Source: Xenorhabdus griffiniae
Lineage (GTDB): Bacteria > Pseudomonadota > Gammaproteobacteria > Enterobacterales > Enterobacteriaceae
Direction: 5' to 3'
Length of the DNA: 49,619 nt
Assembly (NCBI RefSeq): GCF_015163655.1
Contig: NZ_JADEUF010000014.1
Location: forward strand, 1-49,619
Shown: positions 33,570 through 45,335 of the stretch, piece after piece
How positions within the stretch are numbered: position 1 is the stretch's first letter
Layout of the letters: every line of letters starts with the position of its first letter
The notes under the pieces: model-generated
Told to the model about the DNA's origin: nothing
Databases searched by the model: none
What the model saw: only the letters and a program-made list of their open reading frames with translations
Position numbers and translations under genes: made by a program

Positions 33570-33604
33570 CGCTTTCCGCCAGAACGGGTGGAAAGCGTTG
33601 TTTT
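33570..33604 (+). terminator. Terminator after the HAD gene
   Basis: CGCTTTCC (33570-33577) pairs with GGAAAGCG (33590-33597), with further pairing inside, and TTGTTTT follows. It splits the cluster after the three enzyme genes, so the transporter and DUF1349 genes may be expressed at a different level. Confidence 0.65.
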
Positions 33605-33643
33605 AAAGGGTATGGTTTGAAGGAATAGTTTGGAGGAGTCAAA

Positions 33644-34795
33644 TTGTCTGAAGAATATGCAGTCTCTTCAATAAAGCAGCCTATCATGGCAACGCGAATT
33701 TCGTTTTTTATTGCAGGATTCAGTATTGCGAGCTGGGCGCCGTTGATCCCATTGGTGAAGGAACGACTGGGTCTGGATGATGGTTCAATGGGGCTTTTGA
33801 TACTGGTGTTTGGTATTGGTTCTTTCATTATGATGCCAATAGCGGGAATGTTGGCAACTCGCTTTGGTTGCCGGAAGGTTTTTACCTTTTTTGCCTTGTT
33901 AGCTGTTTTGATATTACCCGGGCTAAGTGTGTTCTCAGCTCCGTTGACATTGGCTTGTGCTTTGTTTGTCTTTGGGATGGGAATTGGGGCGACAGATGTG
34001 GTGATCAATATCCATGCGGTCAATATTGAGAAAAGAGTACATCAACCGATTATGTCGGGTTTTCACGCATTATTCAGCCTGGGGGGAATTGCCGGAGCCG
34101 GTACTGTCAGCCTATTGTTGTTTTTGGGGATCTCACCATTTCAGGTCACCCTTGCCGTAGGGATATTCGTTATCCTGTTATTGTTGCCAACATGGAATGG
34201 CATGTTGGATAACGCCGAAACGGAGGAAACGCCATTTTTTGCCTTGCCTCGTGGCATTGTTATTCTGATTGGTTCCCTCTGTTTTGTGGTTTACTTGATG
34301 GAAGGCTCCATGCTGGATTGGAGCGGGATCTTATTAAGTAGTGTGCATAATATGAGTAGCCATCAGGCGGGTTTTGGCTATACGCTGTTTGCTATCACCA
34401 TGACTGCGGGGCGATTTTTGGGTGATAAAATTATTGCAGCATGTGGATATCGGCGCGTATTTTTAGGCAGCGCGATTTTGGCGACGTCAGGTTTTGTCCT
34501 GATCTATCTGGCAACCAGCACGATTCAATTGGGAATTTCTTTCCTGATGATTGGGGCGGGATTATCCAATTTGGCGCCAATGTTTTTCACTGCTTCAGGC
34601 CAGCAGAAGGTGATGCCTGATGCGTTGGCAGTTTCTGCCGTTTCTACGATGGGATATTCAGGGATTTTGCTTGGGCCAGCAATTATTGGTGGTTTGGCAC
34701 ATCAGGTAACATTACATGGTGCTTTTGCCTGTATTGCTGTGCTTTCCCTTTCATTGTTAGCGGGATATGGTTTGATTAATCCCACCAGAAAATAA
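33644..34795 (+). CDS. Major facilitator superfamily transporter, YbjJ-like
   Basis: 383 residues and about twelve membrane segments in two halves. The loop after the second segment carries an MFS-like basic motif (ATRFGCRKVF). The overall pattern, with GIGATDVVINIHAVNIEKR after segment four, resembles E. coli YbjJ-type permeases. Translation probably starts at TTG 33644, which has an excellent GGAGGAG five bases upstream. The substrate is unknown. In this setting it could export a product of the upstream enzymes or import a precursor. A terminator lies between it and the HAD gene; the DUF1349 gene follows 14 bases later. Confidence 0.75.
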   Translation: MSEEYAVSSIKQPIMATRISFFIAGFSIASWAPLIPLVKERLGLDDGSMGLLILVFGIGSFIMMPIAGMLATRFGCRKVFTFFALLAVLILPGLSVFSAPLTLACALFVFGMGIGATDVVINIHAVNIEKRVHQPIMSGFHALFSLGGIAGAGTVSLLLFLGISPFQVTLAVGIFVILLLLPTWNGMLDNAETEETPFFALPRGIVILIGSLCFVVYLMEGSMLDWSGILLSSVHNMSSHQAGFGYTLFAITMTAGRFLGDKIIAACGYRRVFLGSAILATSGFVLIYLATSTIQLGISFLMIGAGLSNLAPMFFTASGQQKVMPDALAVSAVSTMGYSGILLGPAIIGGLAHQVTLHGAFACIAVLSLSLLAGYGLINPTRK

Positions 34796-34809
34796 CAGGG
34801 TAAATATTG

Positions 34810-35406
34810 ATGAATTTGCAGCAATGCCATTGGTTGAATGAACCTGCTTTATGGCGGTGTCAGGATAATGAACTTCATGTCACGACAGACAATAAAACCG
34901 ATTTCTGGCGTGATACATGGTATGGTTTTCAGCGTCATAGTGGCCATGTATTTGGTGGCTATGTTGATGATTTTAAAATTGAAGAAGGTTTTACTTTCCA
35001 GTTTTGTATCGAAGGCCAGTTTGAACAATTATATGATCAGGCTGGTGTTATGTTGTTGGTGGATGAACAACATTGGCTAAAAGCGGGCATTGAACATTCT
35101 GATGGACAGGCAACTATCGGCAGTGTATTGACAAATGGCTGTTCTGACTGGGCTATGGGGATCTTTCCCGGTAATCCAGAAAAGTTTTGGCTACGGCTGA
35201 CTTACCATGATGGGGCTATCAGGTTGCAGTATTCTACAGATGGGGTGACATGGCCGTTACTGAGATTGTCTCCTTTTACCGTTGACAGTCAGCGGATTTT
35301 TGTCGGGGCGATGTGTTGCTCACCAGAACGTGAAGGATTGCAGGTGAGGTTTTCCGATTTTTGTCTCACGTCATCGTTGAAAAAGCACCTGCATGATTTA
35401 AGTTAG
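34810..35406 (+). CDS. DUF1349 protein (concanavalin-A-like fold), possible carbohydrate-binding
   Basis: 198 residues from ATG 34810; a TTG three bases earlier is less likely. No signal peptide. The central pattern DTWYGFQRHSGHVFGG, then YDQAGVMLLVDEQHWLKAGIEHSDG, then WLRLTYHDGAIRLQYSTDG matches the DUF1349 beta-sandwich family. These proteins are predicted to have a concanavalin-like fold and are often near sugar metabolism. No catalytic site is known. It is the last gene of the accessory cluster and is followed by a terminator. Confidence 0.7.
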   Translation: MNLQQCHWLNEPALWRCQDNELHVTTDNKTDFWRDTWYGFQRHSGHVFGGYVDDFKIEEGFTFQFCIEGQFEQLYDQAGVMLLVDEQHWLKAGIEHSDGQATIGSVLTNGCSDWAMGIFPGNPEKFWLRLTYHDGAIRLQYSTDGVTWPLLRLSPFTVDSQRIFVGAMCCSPEREGLQVRFSDFCLTSSLKKHLHDLS

Positions 35407-35421
35407 CTTTCTATTCGTTAT

Positions 35422-35460
35422 AACCATAATGTGCATCTTCCTGCACATTAATGGTTCTTT
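35422..35460 (+). terminator. Terminator after the DUF1349 gene
   Basis: AACCATAATGTGCA (35422-35435) pairs with TGCACATTAATGGTT (35442-35456, one bulged A) and is followed by CTTTT. It closes the accessory cluster. Confidence 0.75.
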
Positions 35461-35489
35461 TGCCTATGTATAGTCATATTTTTGCATAT

Positions 35490-35558
35490 TATACCAATCT
35501 AACTTCAAGGTGCGTGTGATATCGTGTTGTAAATTGCAGCTTGAAGTTTAATGTGTAT
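35490..35558. repeat. Palindromic intergenic repeat, copy C (69 bp, lacks inner hairpin)
   Basis: Starts TATACCAATCTAACTTCAAG, identical to copy A, and ends with the same AGCTTGAAGTTTAAT segment. The central palindrome is missing. The gap falls between TGA triplets, so copy C looks like an internal deletion of a copy-A-like element. It lies between the convergent DUF1349 and thiH genes. Confidence 0.75.
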
Positions 35559-35602
35559 ATAAGAAGGTATGCCGCGATTGCAGCATACCCAAATACTTAA
35601 AA

Positions 35603-36727
35603 TTATCGGCCTAGATAATTGTCCCAGTCTTTCCAGACGGGCTGTAAACCCAATTTAATCAAAGATTCAGCAACCTGAAAAACAGAACGATTATCGTGGG
35701 GAGCGAATTGTTCCAACTCGTGGTGCTCATCGGCATAACCGCCTGGCTGGGTTTTTGAACCTGCACTGATATTGTTGATCGCGAGAGGAACAACGTGATC
35801 ACGGAAAAAGGGTGATTCACGGGTGGACAGGGACAGCTCTACATCCGGTGCCAATAGGCGAAAAGCGCAAATCAGTTGTACCAGTTCAGCTTCATTCATT
35901 AAAGAAGCGGGTTCTATGCCACCTGCACAGGGGCGCAGGCGTGGAAAAGAGATGGAGTAACGGCTTTTCCAGAACTGTTTTTGCAGGAAAAAAAGGTGCT
36001 CAGCCACCATATAACAATCTGCTCGCCAATTGTGGGATAACCCAATCAAGGCGCCTAGCCCAATTTTGTCAATGCCCGCGCGACCAAGGCGTTCCGGCGT
36101 TTCTAATCGCCAATGAAAATCCTGTTTTTTGCCTTTCAAATGATGCAGTTGATAACTGGGTTGATGATAGGTTTCCTGATAGACCATCACGCCATCCAAT
36201 CCCAATGTTTTCAGTTCAGCATATTCCTCTTGCGCCAATGGCTGGACCTCCATTGAGACAGAGCTGAAATGGCGGCGGATCAGGGGAAGATAGCGACGAA
36301 AATAATCCATACCGACTTTGTTTTGGTGTTCCCCTGTGACTAGCAGAATATGCTCAAATCCCCGTTTTTTCAGCGCGAGGCATTCCGTCTCAATCTCCTG
36401 TTCATTAAGTGTCTTGCGCTTAATGTGATTGCTCATAGAGAAACCACAATAAGTACAGTCGTTGGCACACAGATTAGAAAGGTAGAGTGGGATAAAAAAT
36501 CCCACGGTATTACCAAAACGCTGGCGAGTCAGTTGTTGTGCACGTTGGGCGAGCGGTTCAAGATAAGGCAGTGCAGCCGGAGAGAGCAGGGCCATAAAGT
36601 CATCCAGCGTCAAGCGCACATTGTTTATTGCACGTTCAATGTCACGCGATGTTTTACTGTTGATGCGTAGGATGATGTCATCCCAATCCAGTTGCTGCCA
36701 GTGTTGGCTGAATGTTCGGTTTGTCAC
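35603..36727 (-). CDS. thiH: 2-iminoacetate synthase ThiH
   Basis: 374 residues, against 377 in E. coli. A radical SAM enzyme that splits tyrosine to dehydroglycine (2-iminoacetate) for the thiazole ring. The 4Fe-4S cysteines are C87, C91 and C94 in [10 protein letters not shown]. The partner is ThiG. Start GTG 36727 overlaps the thiG stop by four bases (GTGA), implying coupled translation. Last gene of the thi operon. No oxygen-tolerant ThiO replacement is present. Confidence 0.95.
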   Translation of the reverse strand: MTNRTFSQHWQQLDWDDIILRINSKTSRDIERAINNVRLTLDDFMALLSPAALPYLEPLAQRAQQLTRQRFGNTVGFFIPLYLSNLCANDCTYCGFSMSNHIKRKTLNEQEIETECLALKKRGFEHILLVTGEHQNKVGMDYFRRYLPLIRRHFSSVSMEVQPLAQEEYAELKTLGLDGVMVYQETYHQPSYQLHHLKGKKQDFHWRLETPERLGRAGIDKIGLGALIGLSHNWRADCYMVAEHLFFLQKQFWKSRYSISFPRLRPCAGGIEPASLMNEAELVQLICAFRLLAPDVELSLSTRESPFFRDHVVPLAINNISAGSKTQPGGYADEHHELEQFAPHDNRSVFQVAESLIKLGLQPVWKDWDNYLGR

Positions 36728-37494
36728 AGTACCTCCAGAAAATCGGTCAGTGGGCTGGAAGCCTCAGCATGGGATTTCTGGCTGGCAACGCCTGCCTGGT
36801 GTGAAAGTTCGCCGGCTTCAATGGCAGCTTTGAATGCCTGCGCCATCTTAACGGGATTGCGGGCAACAGCGATGGCGGTATTAACCAGCACAGCATCCGC
36901 CCCCATTTCGATAGCGGTTAGCGCATGGCTCGGTGCGCCGATTCCGGCATCTACAACAACGGGCACGTTAGCCTGTTCGATGATGATTTGTAAAAAATCG
37001 CGGGTCAGTAATCCCTTATTGGAGCCGATAGGGGCGCCCAATGGCATCACGGCAGCGCAGCCGACTTCTTCCAAGCGGCGGCACAGGACAGGATCAGCGC
37101 CGCAATAAGGCAGAACGATAAATCCTTCTTTAACTAGCTGCTCCGCCCCCTTTAATGTCTCAACGGGATCGGGCAGCAGGTATTTTACATCAGGGTGGAT
37201 CTCCAATTTTATCCAGTGAGTTCCCAATGCTTCCCGTGCCAGGCGAGCGGCGAAAATAGCTTCCTCCGCTGTTTTGGCGCCAGAGGTATTGGGTAGCAGT
37301 TTGACACCCAACTGTTGCAATGGGGCAAGAATGCCATCGTCATTATTGCCGTGGAGATCGAGGCGTTTCATTGCCATTGTGACCAGTTGGCTGCCAGAGG
37401 CACGGATCGCGTCGATCATTAATCCTGCATTGGCAAACTTGCCTGTTCCGGTAAATAAACGGGATTGGAAGGTGGTATCTGCAATTTTTAACAT
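36724..37494 (-). CDS. thiG: Thiazole synthase ThiG
   Basis: 256 residues, a TIM-barrel enzyme. It condenses deoxyxylulose-5-phosphate, 2-iminoacetate and sulfur from ThiS thiocarboxylate to the thiazole phosphate. The lysine that forms the imine is K96 in WIKLEIH. The phosphate-binding segments [13 protein letters not shown] and [11 protein letters not shown] are conserved. It lies 19 bases after thiS and overlaps thiH. Confidence 0.96.
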   Translation of the reverse strand: MLKIADTTFQSRLFTGTGKFANAGLMIDAIRASGSQLVTMAMKRLDLHGNNDDGILAPLQQLGVKLLPNTSGAKTAEEAIFAARLAREALGTHWIKLEIHPDVKYLLPDPVETLKGAEQLVKEGFIVLPYCGADPVLCRRLEEVGCAAVMPLGAPIGSNKGLLTRDFLQIIIEQANVPVVVDAGIGAPSHALTAIEMGADAVLVNTAIAVARNPVKMAQAFKAAIEAGELSHQAGVASQKSHAEASSPLTDFLEVL

Positions 37495-37513
37495 AAATTA
37501 ACCTCCGGCAATA

Positions 37514-37744
37514 TCAGCCACCCGCAATGGCCTGAAACAGCAATATAGAGTCCCCGTCATTAATCTGATGGGTTTGCCATTCTGAACGCGGAATAATGGT
37601 TTGATTGATAGCCAACGCAGTACCTGATTGCGGGCGTTCTATATGTTCCAGCAATTGATGTTCCAGAAATTGATGTTCCAGAAATTGTTGCACCGTCATG
37701 GGCGCATTCAGTGTCACTGGTTGATCGTTGACGATAATGTTCAT
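37514..37744 (-). CDS. thiS: Sulfur carrier protein ThiS, lengthened by a tandem repeat
   Basis: 76 residues, against 66 in E. coli. A ubiquitin-like carrier whose C-terminal Gly-Gly (FQAIAGG) is adenylated by ThiF and thiocarboxylated. The extra residues come from a repeated FLEHQ unit in the first helix region (about 21-34: FLEHQFLEHQLLEH), encoded by a 15-bp tandem repeat. The frame is intact and the core (ALAINQTIIPRSEW) is conserved, so the protein is probably functional. ATG 37744 overlaps the thiF stop by four bases (ATGA). Confidence 0.93.
   Translation of the reverse strand: MNIIVNDQPVTLNAPMTVQQFLEHQFLEHQLLEHIERPQSGTALAINQTIIPRSEWQTHQINDGDSILLFQAIAGG
37643..37687. repeat. 15-bp tandem repeat, three units, inside thiS
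   Basis: Three head-to-tail units, ATGTTCCAGCAATTG once and ATGTTCCAGAAATTG twice (37643-37657, 37658-37672, 37673-37687). They are in frame, so slippage would add or remove five residues without a frameshift. Confidence 0.95.
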
Positions 37745-38519
37745 GCGACTTCTTTTCCTAACCGTTTTTTATCGGTTTGTCTGGTAGCGCCACAAATTGG
37801 GCACTGTGATGAACGGGTAAGCTGTAATGTGCTCCAGCTTTGCTGTTTGCCATCAAACAGTCGGAGTTTTCCGTTTAAGGGAGAAGAAAGGCCCGCCAGC
37901 ATTTTTATGGCTTCCAGTGATTGCAAGGTGCCGATGACTCCAACAATAGGGCCTAAGATACCGGCTGTCCGACAATTTCGGTGGGGTTCTTCTTGGTTAG
38001 GATAGAGGCAGGCATAGCAACCGTGCTGGTAAGGGGGAGTCAATACCATTAATTGTCCACTAAAGCCGACGGCACTGCCGCTGATAAGTGGTTTGTTTTC
38101 TGCAATACAGGCGGCATTGATGGCATGGCGAGTTGCCATGTTGTCACAGCAATCTAATACCAGATCGACTTGACTGACAGCATTAACCAAAGATTCACGA
38201 TCTTGCCGCTCAGCGAGGGCTGTGATATTGATTTGCGGGTTTAACTCAGCCAGTTGTTTTGCGGCTAATTGGGCTTTGTTGGCCGGAATATCTACAGTGC
38301 GATAGATAATCTGGCGTTGCAGGTTTGAGATATGCAATTTGTCATCATCTGCCAGATAAAGGTTTCCCACCCCTGCTGCCGCGAGATAGAGCGCAGCCGG
38401 TGATCCTAATCCACCCAAACCGACAACCAACACTTTGCTGGCTTTTAATTTCTCTTGCCCTACCGGACCAATGTCTTCCAGCAGTAATTGACGGCTGTAA
38501 CGCATAAATTCTTGATCGT

Positions 38520-38526
<7 letters not shown>
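37741..38526 (-). CDS. thiF: ThiS adenylyltransferase ThiF
   Basis: 261 residues, E1-like fold. The ATP-binding loop GLGGLG is at 36-41. Zinc cysteines C170, C173, C242 and C245 are present, as is C185 in NCRTAG, equivalent to the cysteine that forms the acyl-persulfide with ThiS. It activates the ThiS C-terminus. The gene overlaps thiS by four bases and thiE by seven. Confidence 0.96.
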
Positions 38527-41172
<2,646 letters not shown>

Positions 41173-41310
41173 TTATCGCCTGTCTCATTGTTGATCAGGC
41201 TTAAGTTGAGAAAATTGCTTGTCTGGAGCTCGCAGGGAGTAATGGTTGGTGCTGATTAATATCTGTACATGTAATGTATAGATGTACGATTGTTGGCAGC
41301 GGGGGATTAC

Positions 41311-41421
41311 TCTTGTTCCCTTCGCGGGTATTAGCCCGATCAGGTTCTGCGGATCCCGAATTAACGGTCTCAGCCTGTGTCCATCGTGATATACGTTGAA
41401 CGCTAGGCACTCCGACAAGAA
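41311..41421 (-). promoter_or_regulatory. TPP (THI-box) riboswitch of the thi operon
   Basis: On the minus strand the leader reads CTTGTCGGAGTGCC, then GGCTGAGACC, GGGATCCGC, GAACCTGATCGGGCTAATAC and CGCGAAGGGAACAAGAG. These are the two conserved internal-loop arms and closing stem P1 of the TPP riboswitch. With TPP bound, expression of thiC and the following genes is expected to fall. Confidence 0.96.
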
Positions 41422-41434
41422 AAAAACACCCCAA

Positions 41435-41462
41435 AGTATAAAGGGGATTGTGAAAACTACAA
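41435..41462 (-). promoter_or_regulatory. thiC operon promoter
   Basis: On the minus strand TTGTAG (41457-41462), a 16-base spacer and TATACT (41435-41440) lie just upstream of the riboswitch. The start would fall close to its 5' end. Confidence 0.65.
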
Positions 41463-41584
41463 CCCCGTTTTTGGGAGCATGTGTTTATTACTGTGACGCC
41501 CATTTAAGAAGAGTATTCGCCAGTGCGGTTAATATAACGAGATTGAAGAAGTCATAAATCACATAACCCATGATGGAATAGATT

Positions 41585-42352
41585 ATGCAACAAAAACTGA
41601 CAGGTGGAGAACAAGGCTGGTGGATTGTCAGTCTCGAAAATCGCGTTTGGCTCCCACAAGGAGAGTTACCTTTAGGTACGGCCAGTCAATGGTCCTTGCA
41701 AGGCCATATGGCAAAACCGATTGGTGAGTGGTTGGGGGAAACGGTCTGGCTGGTGCGTCATAAAATGGCTTCAGATATGTCCTCTCCCCGTTTAATTGCT
41801 GATCGGGATGCTAAGTTATTTCAGTTGGTTGGGCGCGGTGTTCAACTGGCTGAATTTTATCGTTCGCATCATTATTGTGGTTACTGTGGTCATGAGATGC
41901 AGCATAGTCAGCGTGAATGGGCCTGTTTGTGCAACCACTGCCATGAACATTATTATCCACAAATTGCGCCCAGCATCATTGTCGGTATTCGCCGTGATGA
42001 CCATATCTTGCTGGCACAACACCAGCGTCACCGTAATGGGATCCATACCGTGCTGGCCGGGTTTGTTGAAGTGGGGGAAACTCTGGAGGAAGCTGTGCAT
42101 CGTGAAGTGATGGAAGAGAGCGGAATTAAGATCCGTAACTTGCGTTATGTCGCCTCCCAGCCGTGGCCTTTTCCAAATTCATTGATGGTGGGTTTTCTGG
42201 CCGATTATGAGAGCGGTGAAATCAATATTGATCCCGTCGAACTTATTAGTGCAGATTGGCACCGTTATGATCACCTTCCCTTGATTCCTCCTCCTGATAC
42301 GATTGCCCGCCGTTTAATTGAAGATACAGTTGCGTTATGCCGACATCAATAA
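41585..42352 (+). CDS. nudC: NAD-capped RNA hydrolase NudC (NADH pyrophosphatase)
   Basis: 255 residues, against 257 in E. coli. Zinc ribbon C98, C101, C116 and C119. The Nudix box runs [20 protein letters not shown] (159-178). The downstream [11 protein letters not shown] motif is characteristic of NADH-specific Nudix enzymes. It removes NAD caps from RNA and splits NAD(H). It diverges from thiC. In E. coli rsd lies between thiC and nudC; it is absent here. Confidence 0.95.
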   Translation: MQQKLTGGEQGWWIVSLENRVWLPQGELPLGTASQWSLQGHMAKPIGEWLGETVWLVRHKMASDMSSPRLIADRDAKLFQLVGRGVQLAEFYRSHHYCGYCGHEMQHSQREWACLCNHCHEHYYPQIAPSIIVGIRRDDHILLAQHQRHRNGIHTVLAGFVEVGETLEEAVHREVMEESGIKIRNLRYVASQPWPFPNSLMVGFLADYESGEINIDPVELISADWHRYDHLPLIPPPDTIARRLIEDTVALCRHQ

Positions 42353-42458
42353 TCATCACGTTATCGACGGTTATGCCAGAAGTTCAAATTTAGGCATGTT
42401 AAACTGCACCGGTTTTCTCGTGTGTTTGTCGTGCATAAATTAATCAAGGGAGCTTGTC

Positions 42459-43523
42459 ATGAATGAGTTGAAAAACGACCGCTATCTGCGTGCCTTATTG
42501 CGTCAGCCCGTCGATATCACACCGGTATGGATGATGCGTCAGGCTGGTCGATATTTACCTGAATATAAAGCTACGCGTCAGGCGGCGGGAGATTTCATCT
42601 CGTTATGTAAAAACACCGAATTGGCTTGTGAAGTCACTCTCCAGCCCTTACGTCGCTTTCCGCTGGATGCTGCTATCCTGTTTTCTGATATTTTGACTAT
42701 TCCTGATGCGATGGGATTAGGGCTGTATTTTGAAACCGGAGAAGGGCCACGTTTTCATTCTCCGATTCAAAATCATGCTGATGTAGAAAAATTGCCTGTG
42801 CCTGATCCCGAGCTGGAGTTAGGCTATGTTATGGATGCCGTGCGGGCTATTCGTAAGGCATTGGCAGGGCAAGTTCCTTTGATCGGTTTTTCTGGTAGCC
42901 CGTGGACATTGGCCACTTATATGGTTGAAGGCGGTAGCAGCAAGGCTTTCACCAAAATTAAGGCCATGATGTATACAGAGCCTGCTACCTTGCATATGTT
43001 ACTGGATAAATTGGCAAACAGCGTTATTCTATATCTGAATGCGCAAATAAAAGCCGGTGCTCAATCTGTCATGATTTTCGATACCTGGGGTGGGGTTTTG
43101 TCCCATCGCGATTATCTGGCGTTTTCCCTGCAATATATGCATAAAATTGTTGATGGTTTGATCCGCGAACATGAAGGACGTCGTGTGCCTGTTACCCTGT
43201 TTACCAAAGGGGGAGGGCAGTGGCTTGAAGCGATGGCGGCGACAGGATGTGATGCGCTGGGTTTGGATTGGACAACGAATATGGCTGATGCGCGTCGGCG
43301 CGTTGGAGATAAGGTCGCTTTGCAGGGTAATATGGACCCGTCCATGCTATATGCCCCGCCAGCGCGAATTGAAGAAGAAGTTTCGACAATTTTACAGGAT
43401 TTTGGTGTGGGTAGTGGGCATGTTTTCAATTTGGGACACGGTATTCATCAGGATGTTCCGCCAGAGCACGCAGGTGCATTTGTCGAAGCTGTACATAGAC
43501 TTTCAGTAAAATACCACCAATGA
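42459..43523 (+). CDS. hemE: Uroporphyrinogen decarboxylase HemE
   Basis: 354 residues, as in E. coli. It decarboxylates the four acetate chains of uroporphyrinogen III to give coproporphyrinogen III in haem synthesis. Signatures [15 protein letters not shown] near residue 21 and [16 protein letters not shown] near 143 are present. The catalytic aspartate lies in [20 protein letters not shown] precedes the ATG. nfi follows after four bases. Confidence 0.97.
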   Translation: MNELKNDRYLRALLRQPVDITPVWMMRQAGRYLPEYKATRQAAGDFISLCKNTELACEVTLQPLRRFPLDAAILFSDILTIPDAMGLGLYFETGEGPRFHSPIQNHADVEKLPVPDPELELGYVMDAVRAIRKALAGQVPLIGFSGSPWTLATYMVEGGSSKAFTKIKAMMYTEPATLHMLLDKLANSVILYLNAQIKAGAQSVMIFDTWGGVLSHRDYLAFSLQYMHKIVDGLIREHEGRRVPVTLFTKGGGQWLEAMAATGCDALGLDWTTNMADARRRVGDKVALQGNMDPSMLYAPPARIEEEVSTILQDFGVGSGHVFNLGHGIHQDVPPEHAGAFVEAVHRLSVKYHQ

Positions 43524-43527
43524 TTTT

Positions 43528-44205
43528 ATGATTGATACAAAGGTATTACGTCAAGAACAGAGAGAGAAAGCACAGCTGGTTATCCGCCATGATGTTTTTT
43601 CCGCATCTTTTACGCCAAGGTTCATTGCGGGTGCTGATGTTGGATTTGAAAAAAGCGGTACGGTGACGCGTGCCGCTATTGCGGTATTGCAATATCCCTC
43701 TCTAGAATTGGTCGAATACCAAATTGCCAAAATTGATACAGTACTTCCCTATATCCCCGGTTTACTCTCATTTCGTGAATATCCTGCACTGATAGCTGCA
43801 TGGCAAAAATTACGTTTGCGGCCTGATTTGGTCATGGTGGATGGTCAGGGCATTGCCCATCCTCGGCGTTTTGGTATCGCCAGCCATTTTGGTGTCTTAG
43901 TGGATGTTCCCACCATTGGGGTGGCAAAAAGCCGTTTGTGTGGTGAGCATATACCGGTAGGTGAGGTTCTGGGTGATCGTCAGCCATTAATAGATCACGG
44001 TGAACAGATTGGTGTCGTATTGAGAAGCAAAAAAAGATGCAATCCGCTCTATATTTCTCTTGGACATAAGATCAGTATTGATAGTGCGGTATTCTGGGTT
44101 GAGCAGTGTATAAAGGGATATAAACTGCCTGAACCCACCCGTTGGGCGGACGGGATTGCTTCAAATAGGGCGTTTTTTGAGCAAACAATGCAGAAAAATC
44201 TATAA
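43528..44205 (+). CDS. nfi: Endonuclease V Nfi
   Basis: 225 residues. It cuts DNA one base 3' of deaminated bases, chiefly hypoxanthine, and starts alternative excision repair. Seen: metal-binding [12 protein letters not shown] near 34, the wedge-region [12 protein letters not shown], the catalytic [19 protein letters not shown] and GVAKSRL. It begins four bases after hemE and is probably cotranscribed with it. Confidence 0.95.
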   Translation: MIDTKVLRQEQREKAQLVIRHDVFSASFTPRFIAGADVGFEKSGTVTRAAIAVLQYPSLELVEYQIAKIDTVLPYIPGLLSFREYPALIAAWQKLRLRPDLVMVDGQGIAHPRRFGIASHFGVLVDVPTIGVAKSRLCGEHIPVGEVLGDRQPLIDHGEQIGVVLRSKKRCNPLYISLGHKISIDSAVFWVEQCIKGYKLPEPTRWADGIASNRAFFEQTMQKNL

Positions 44206-44281
44206 TTGTGGCGGAAAAGTGTGGATATTCTTGATTTTCAGGTAAACTTCGACGCAAATTAGGCATTATGAGTAACGACCA

Positions 44282-44872
44282 ATGTTAAGAAACCCGATCC
44301 ACCTGCGGTTGGAGAAACTCGAAAGTTGGCAACATTTGACTTTTATGGCTAGTCTATGTGAGCGGATGTATCCAAATTATCAGGCATTTTGTCTCCAAAG
44401 CGGATTTGCAGACCCTGTACAATATCGACGCATTTTGGATCTTGTGTGGGAAATTTTGGTCGTTAAAGATGTAAAAGTGAATTTTGATAATCAGCTGGAA
44501 AAATTGGAAACCATTATCCCATCATCAGAAGATTATGATATTTATGGTGTGTATCCAGCGATTGATGCGTGCATTGCATTGAGTGAAGTAATTCATTCTC
44601 GTCTGAGTGGCTCGACGTTAGAGTATGCAATAACCGTCAGTGAAACATCCGTCCGTACTGTTGCGATGCTAGAAATGACGCAGGCCGGTAGGGAAATGAC
44701 TGAGGATGAGTTAAAAGTATTACCTGCCATTGAGGAAGAGTGGGACATTCAATGGGAGATTTACCGTTTGTTGGCAAATTGCGAAGAACGGGACATCGAA
44801 TTGATTAAAGGATTAAAGGCTGATCTCCGTGAAGCGGGGGTTAGCAATATCGGTATAAATTTGGCGCAATAA
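44282..44872 (+). CDS. yjaG: DUF416 protein YjaG
   Basis: 196 residues, the usual length for the YjaG family. It is mostly helical and cytosolic by composition, with no membrane segment. The conserved YDIYGVYPAIDACIALSEVIH segment is visible. Function is not established. It occupies the same nfi-yjaG-hupA position as in E. coli. Start ATG 44282 has no strong ribosome-binding site. Confidence 0.9.
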   Translation: MLRNPIHLRLEKLESWQHLTFMASLCERMYPNYQAFCLQSGFADPVQYRRILDLVWEILVVKDVKVNFDNQLEKLETIIPSSEDYDIYGVYPAIDACIALSEVIHSRLSGSTLEYAITVSETSVRTVAMLEMTQAGREMTEDELKVLPAIEEEWDIQWEIYRLLANCEERDIELIKGLKADLREAGVSNIGINLAQ

Positions 44873-45057
44873 CTTATAAAACGTGACTTAGTGCTTGATT
44901 TGCCGTATTTAAAGGCTTCACATTTGCCCTCACTCTGTTCTACATTGGGGGGCGAAAAGAAGTGGCTATCGGTGCGTGTATGCAGGGGTGCTGTCAAATC
45001 GGCATATCCGTCGCACTCGATGCTTTGCAAACGATAAACACACTGTAAGGATAATCT

Positions 45058-45330
45058 ATGAATAAGACTGAATTAGTTGATGCAATTGCAGCAGGTGCAG
45101 ACCTGACCAAAACCCAGGCTAAAGCTGCTCTGGAATCAACTCTGAATGCAATCACTGAATCTCTGAAAAACGGTGATGCAGTGCAGTTGGTAGGCTTTGG
45201 TACTTTCAAAGTTAATCATCGTGCAGAGCGTACTGGTCGTAACCCACAGACTGGTAAAGAAATTAAAATCGCAGCAGCAAACGTACCTGCTTTCTCCGCT
45301 GGTAAAGCACTGAAAGACGCAGTTAAGTAA
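45058..45330 (+). CDS. hupA: DNA-binding protein HU-alpha
   Basis: 90 residues, the E. coli length. A histone-like dimer with N-terminal helices ([22 protein letters not shown]) and beta arms ([20 protein letters not shown]) that hold bent DNA. TAAGGA precedes the ATG. The 185-base upstream spacer must hold its promoter; I could not assign one. Confidence 0.98.
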   Translation: MNKTELVDAIAAGADLTKTQAKAALESTLNAITESLKNGDAVQLVGFGTFKVNHRAERTGRNPQTGKEIKIAAANVPAFSAGKALKDAVK

Positions 45331-45335
45331 TCGAA

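Noticed and set aside
37643-37687. A CRISPR-like or regulatory direct repeat.
   Set aside because: The units are contiguous without spacers, in frame and inside thiS; this is a coding tandem duplication.
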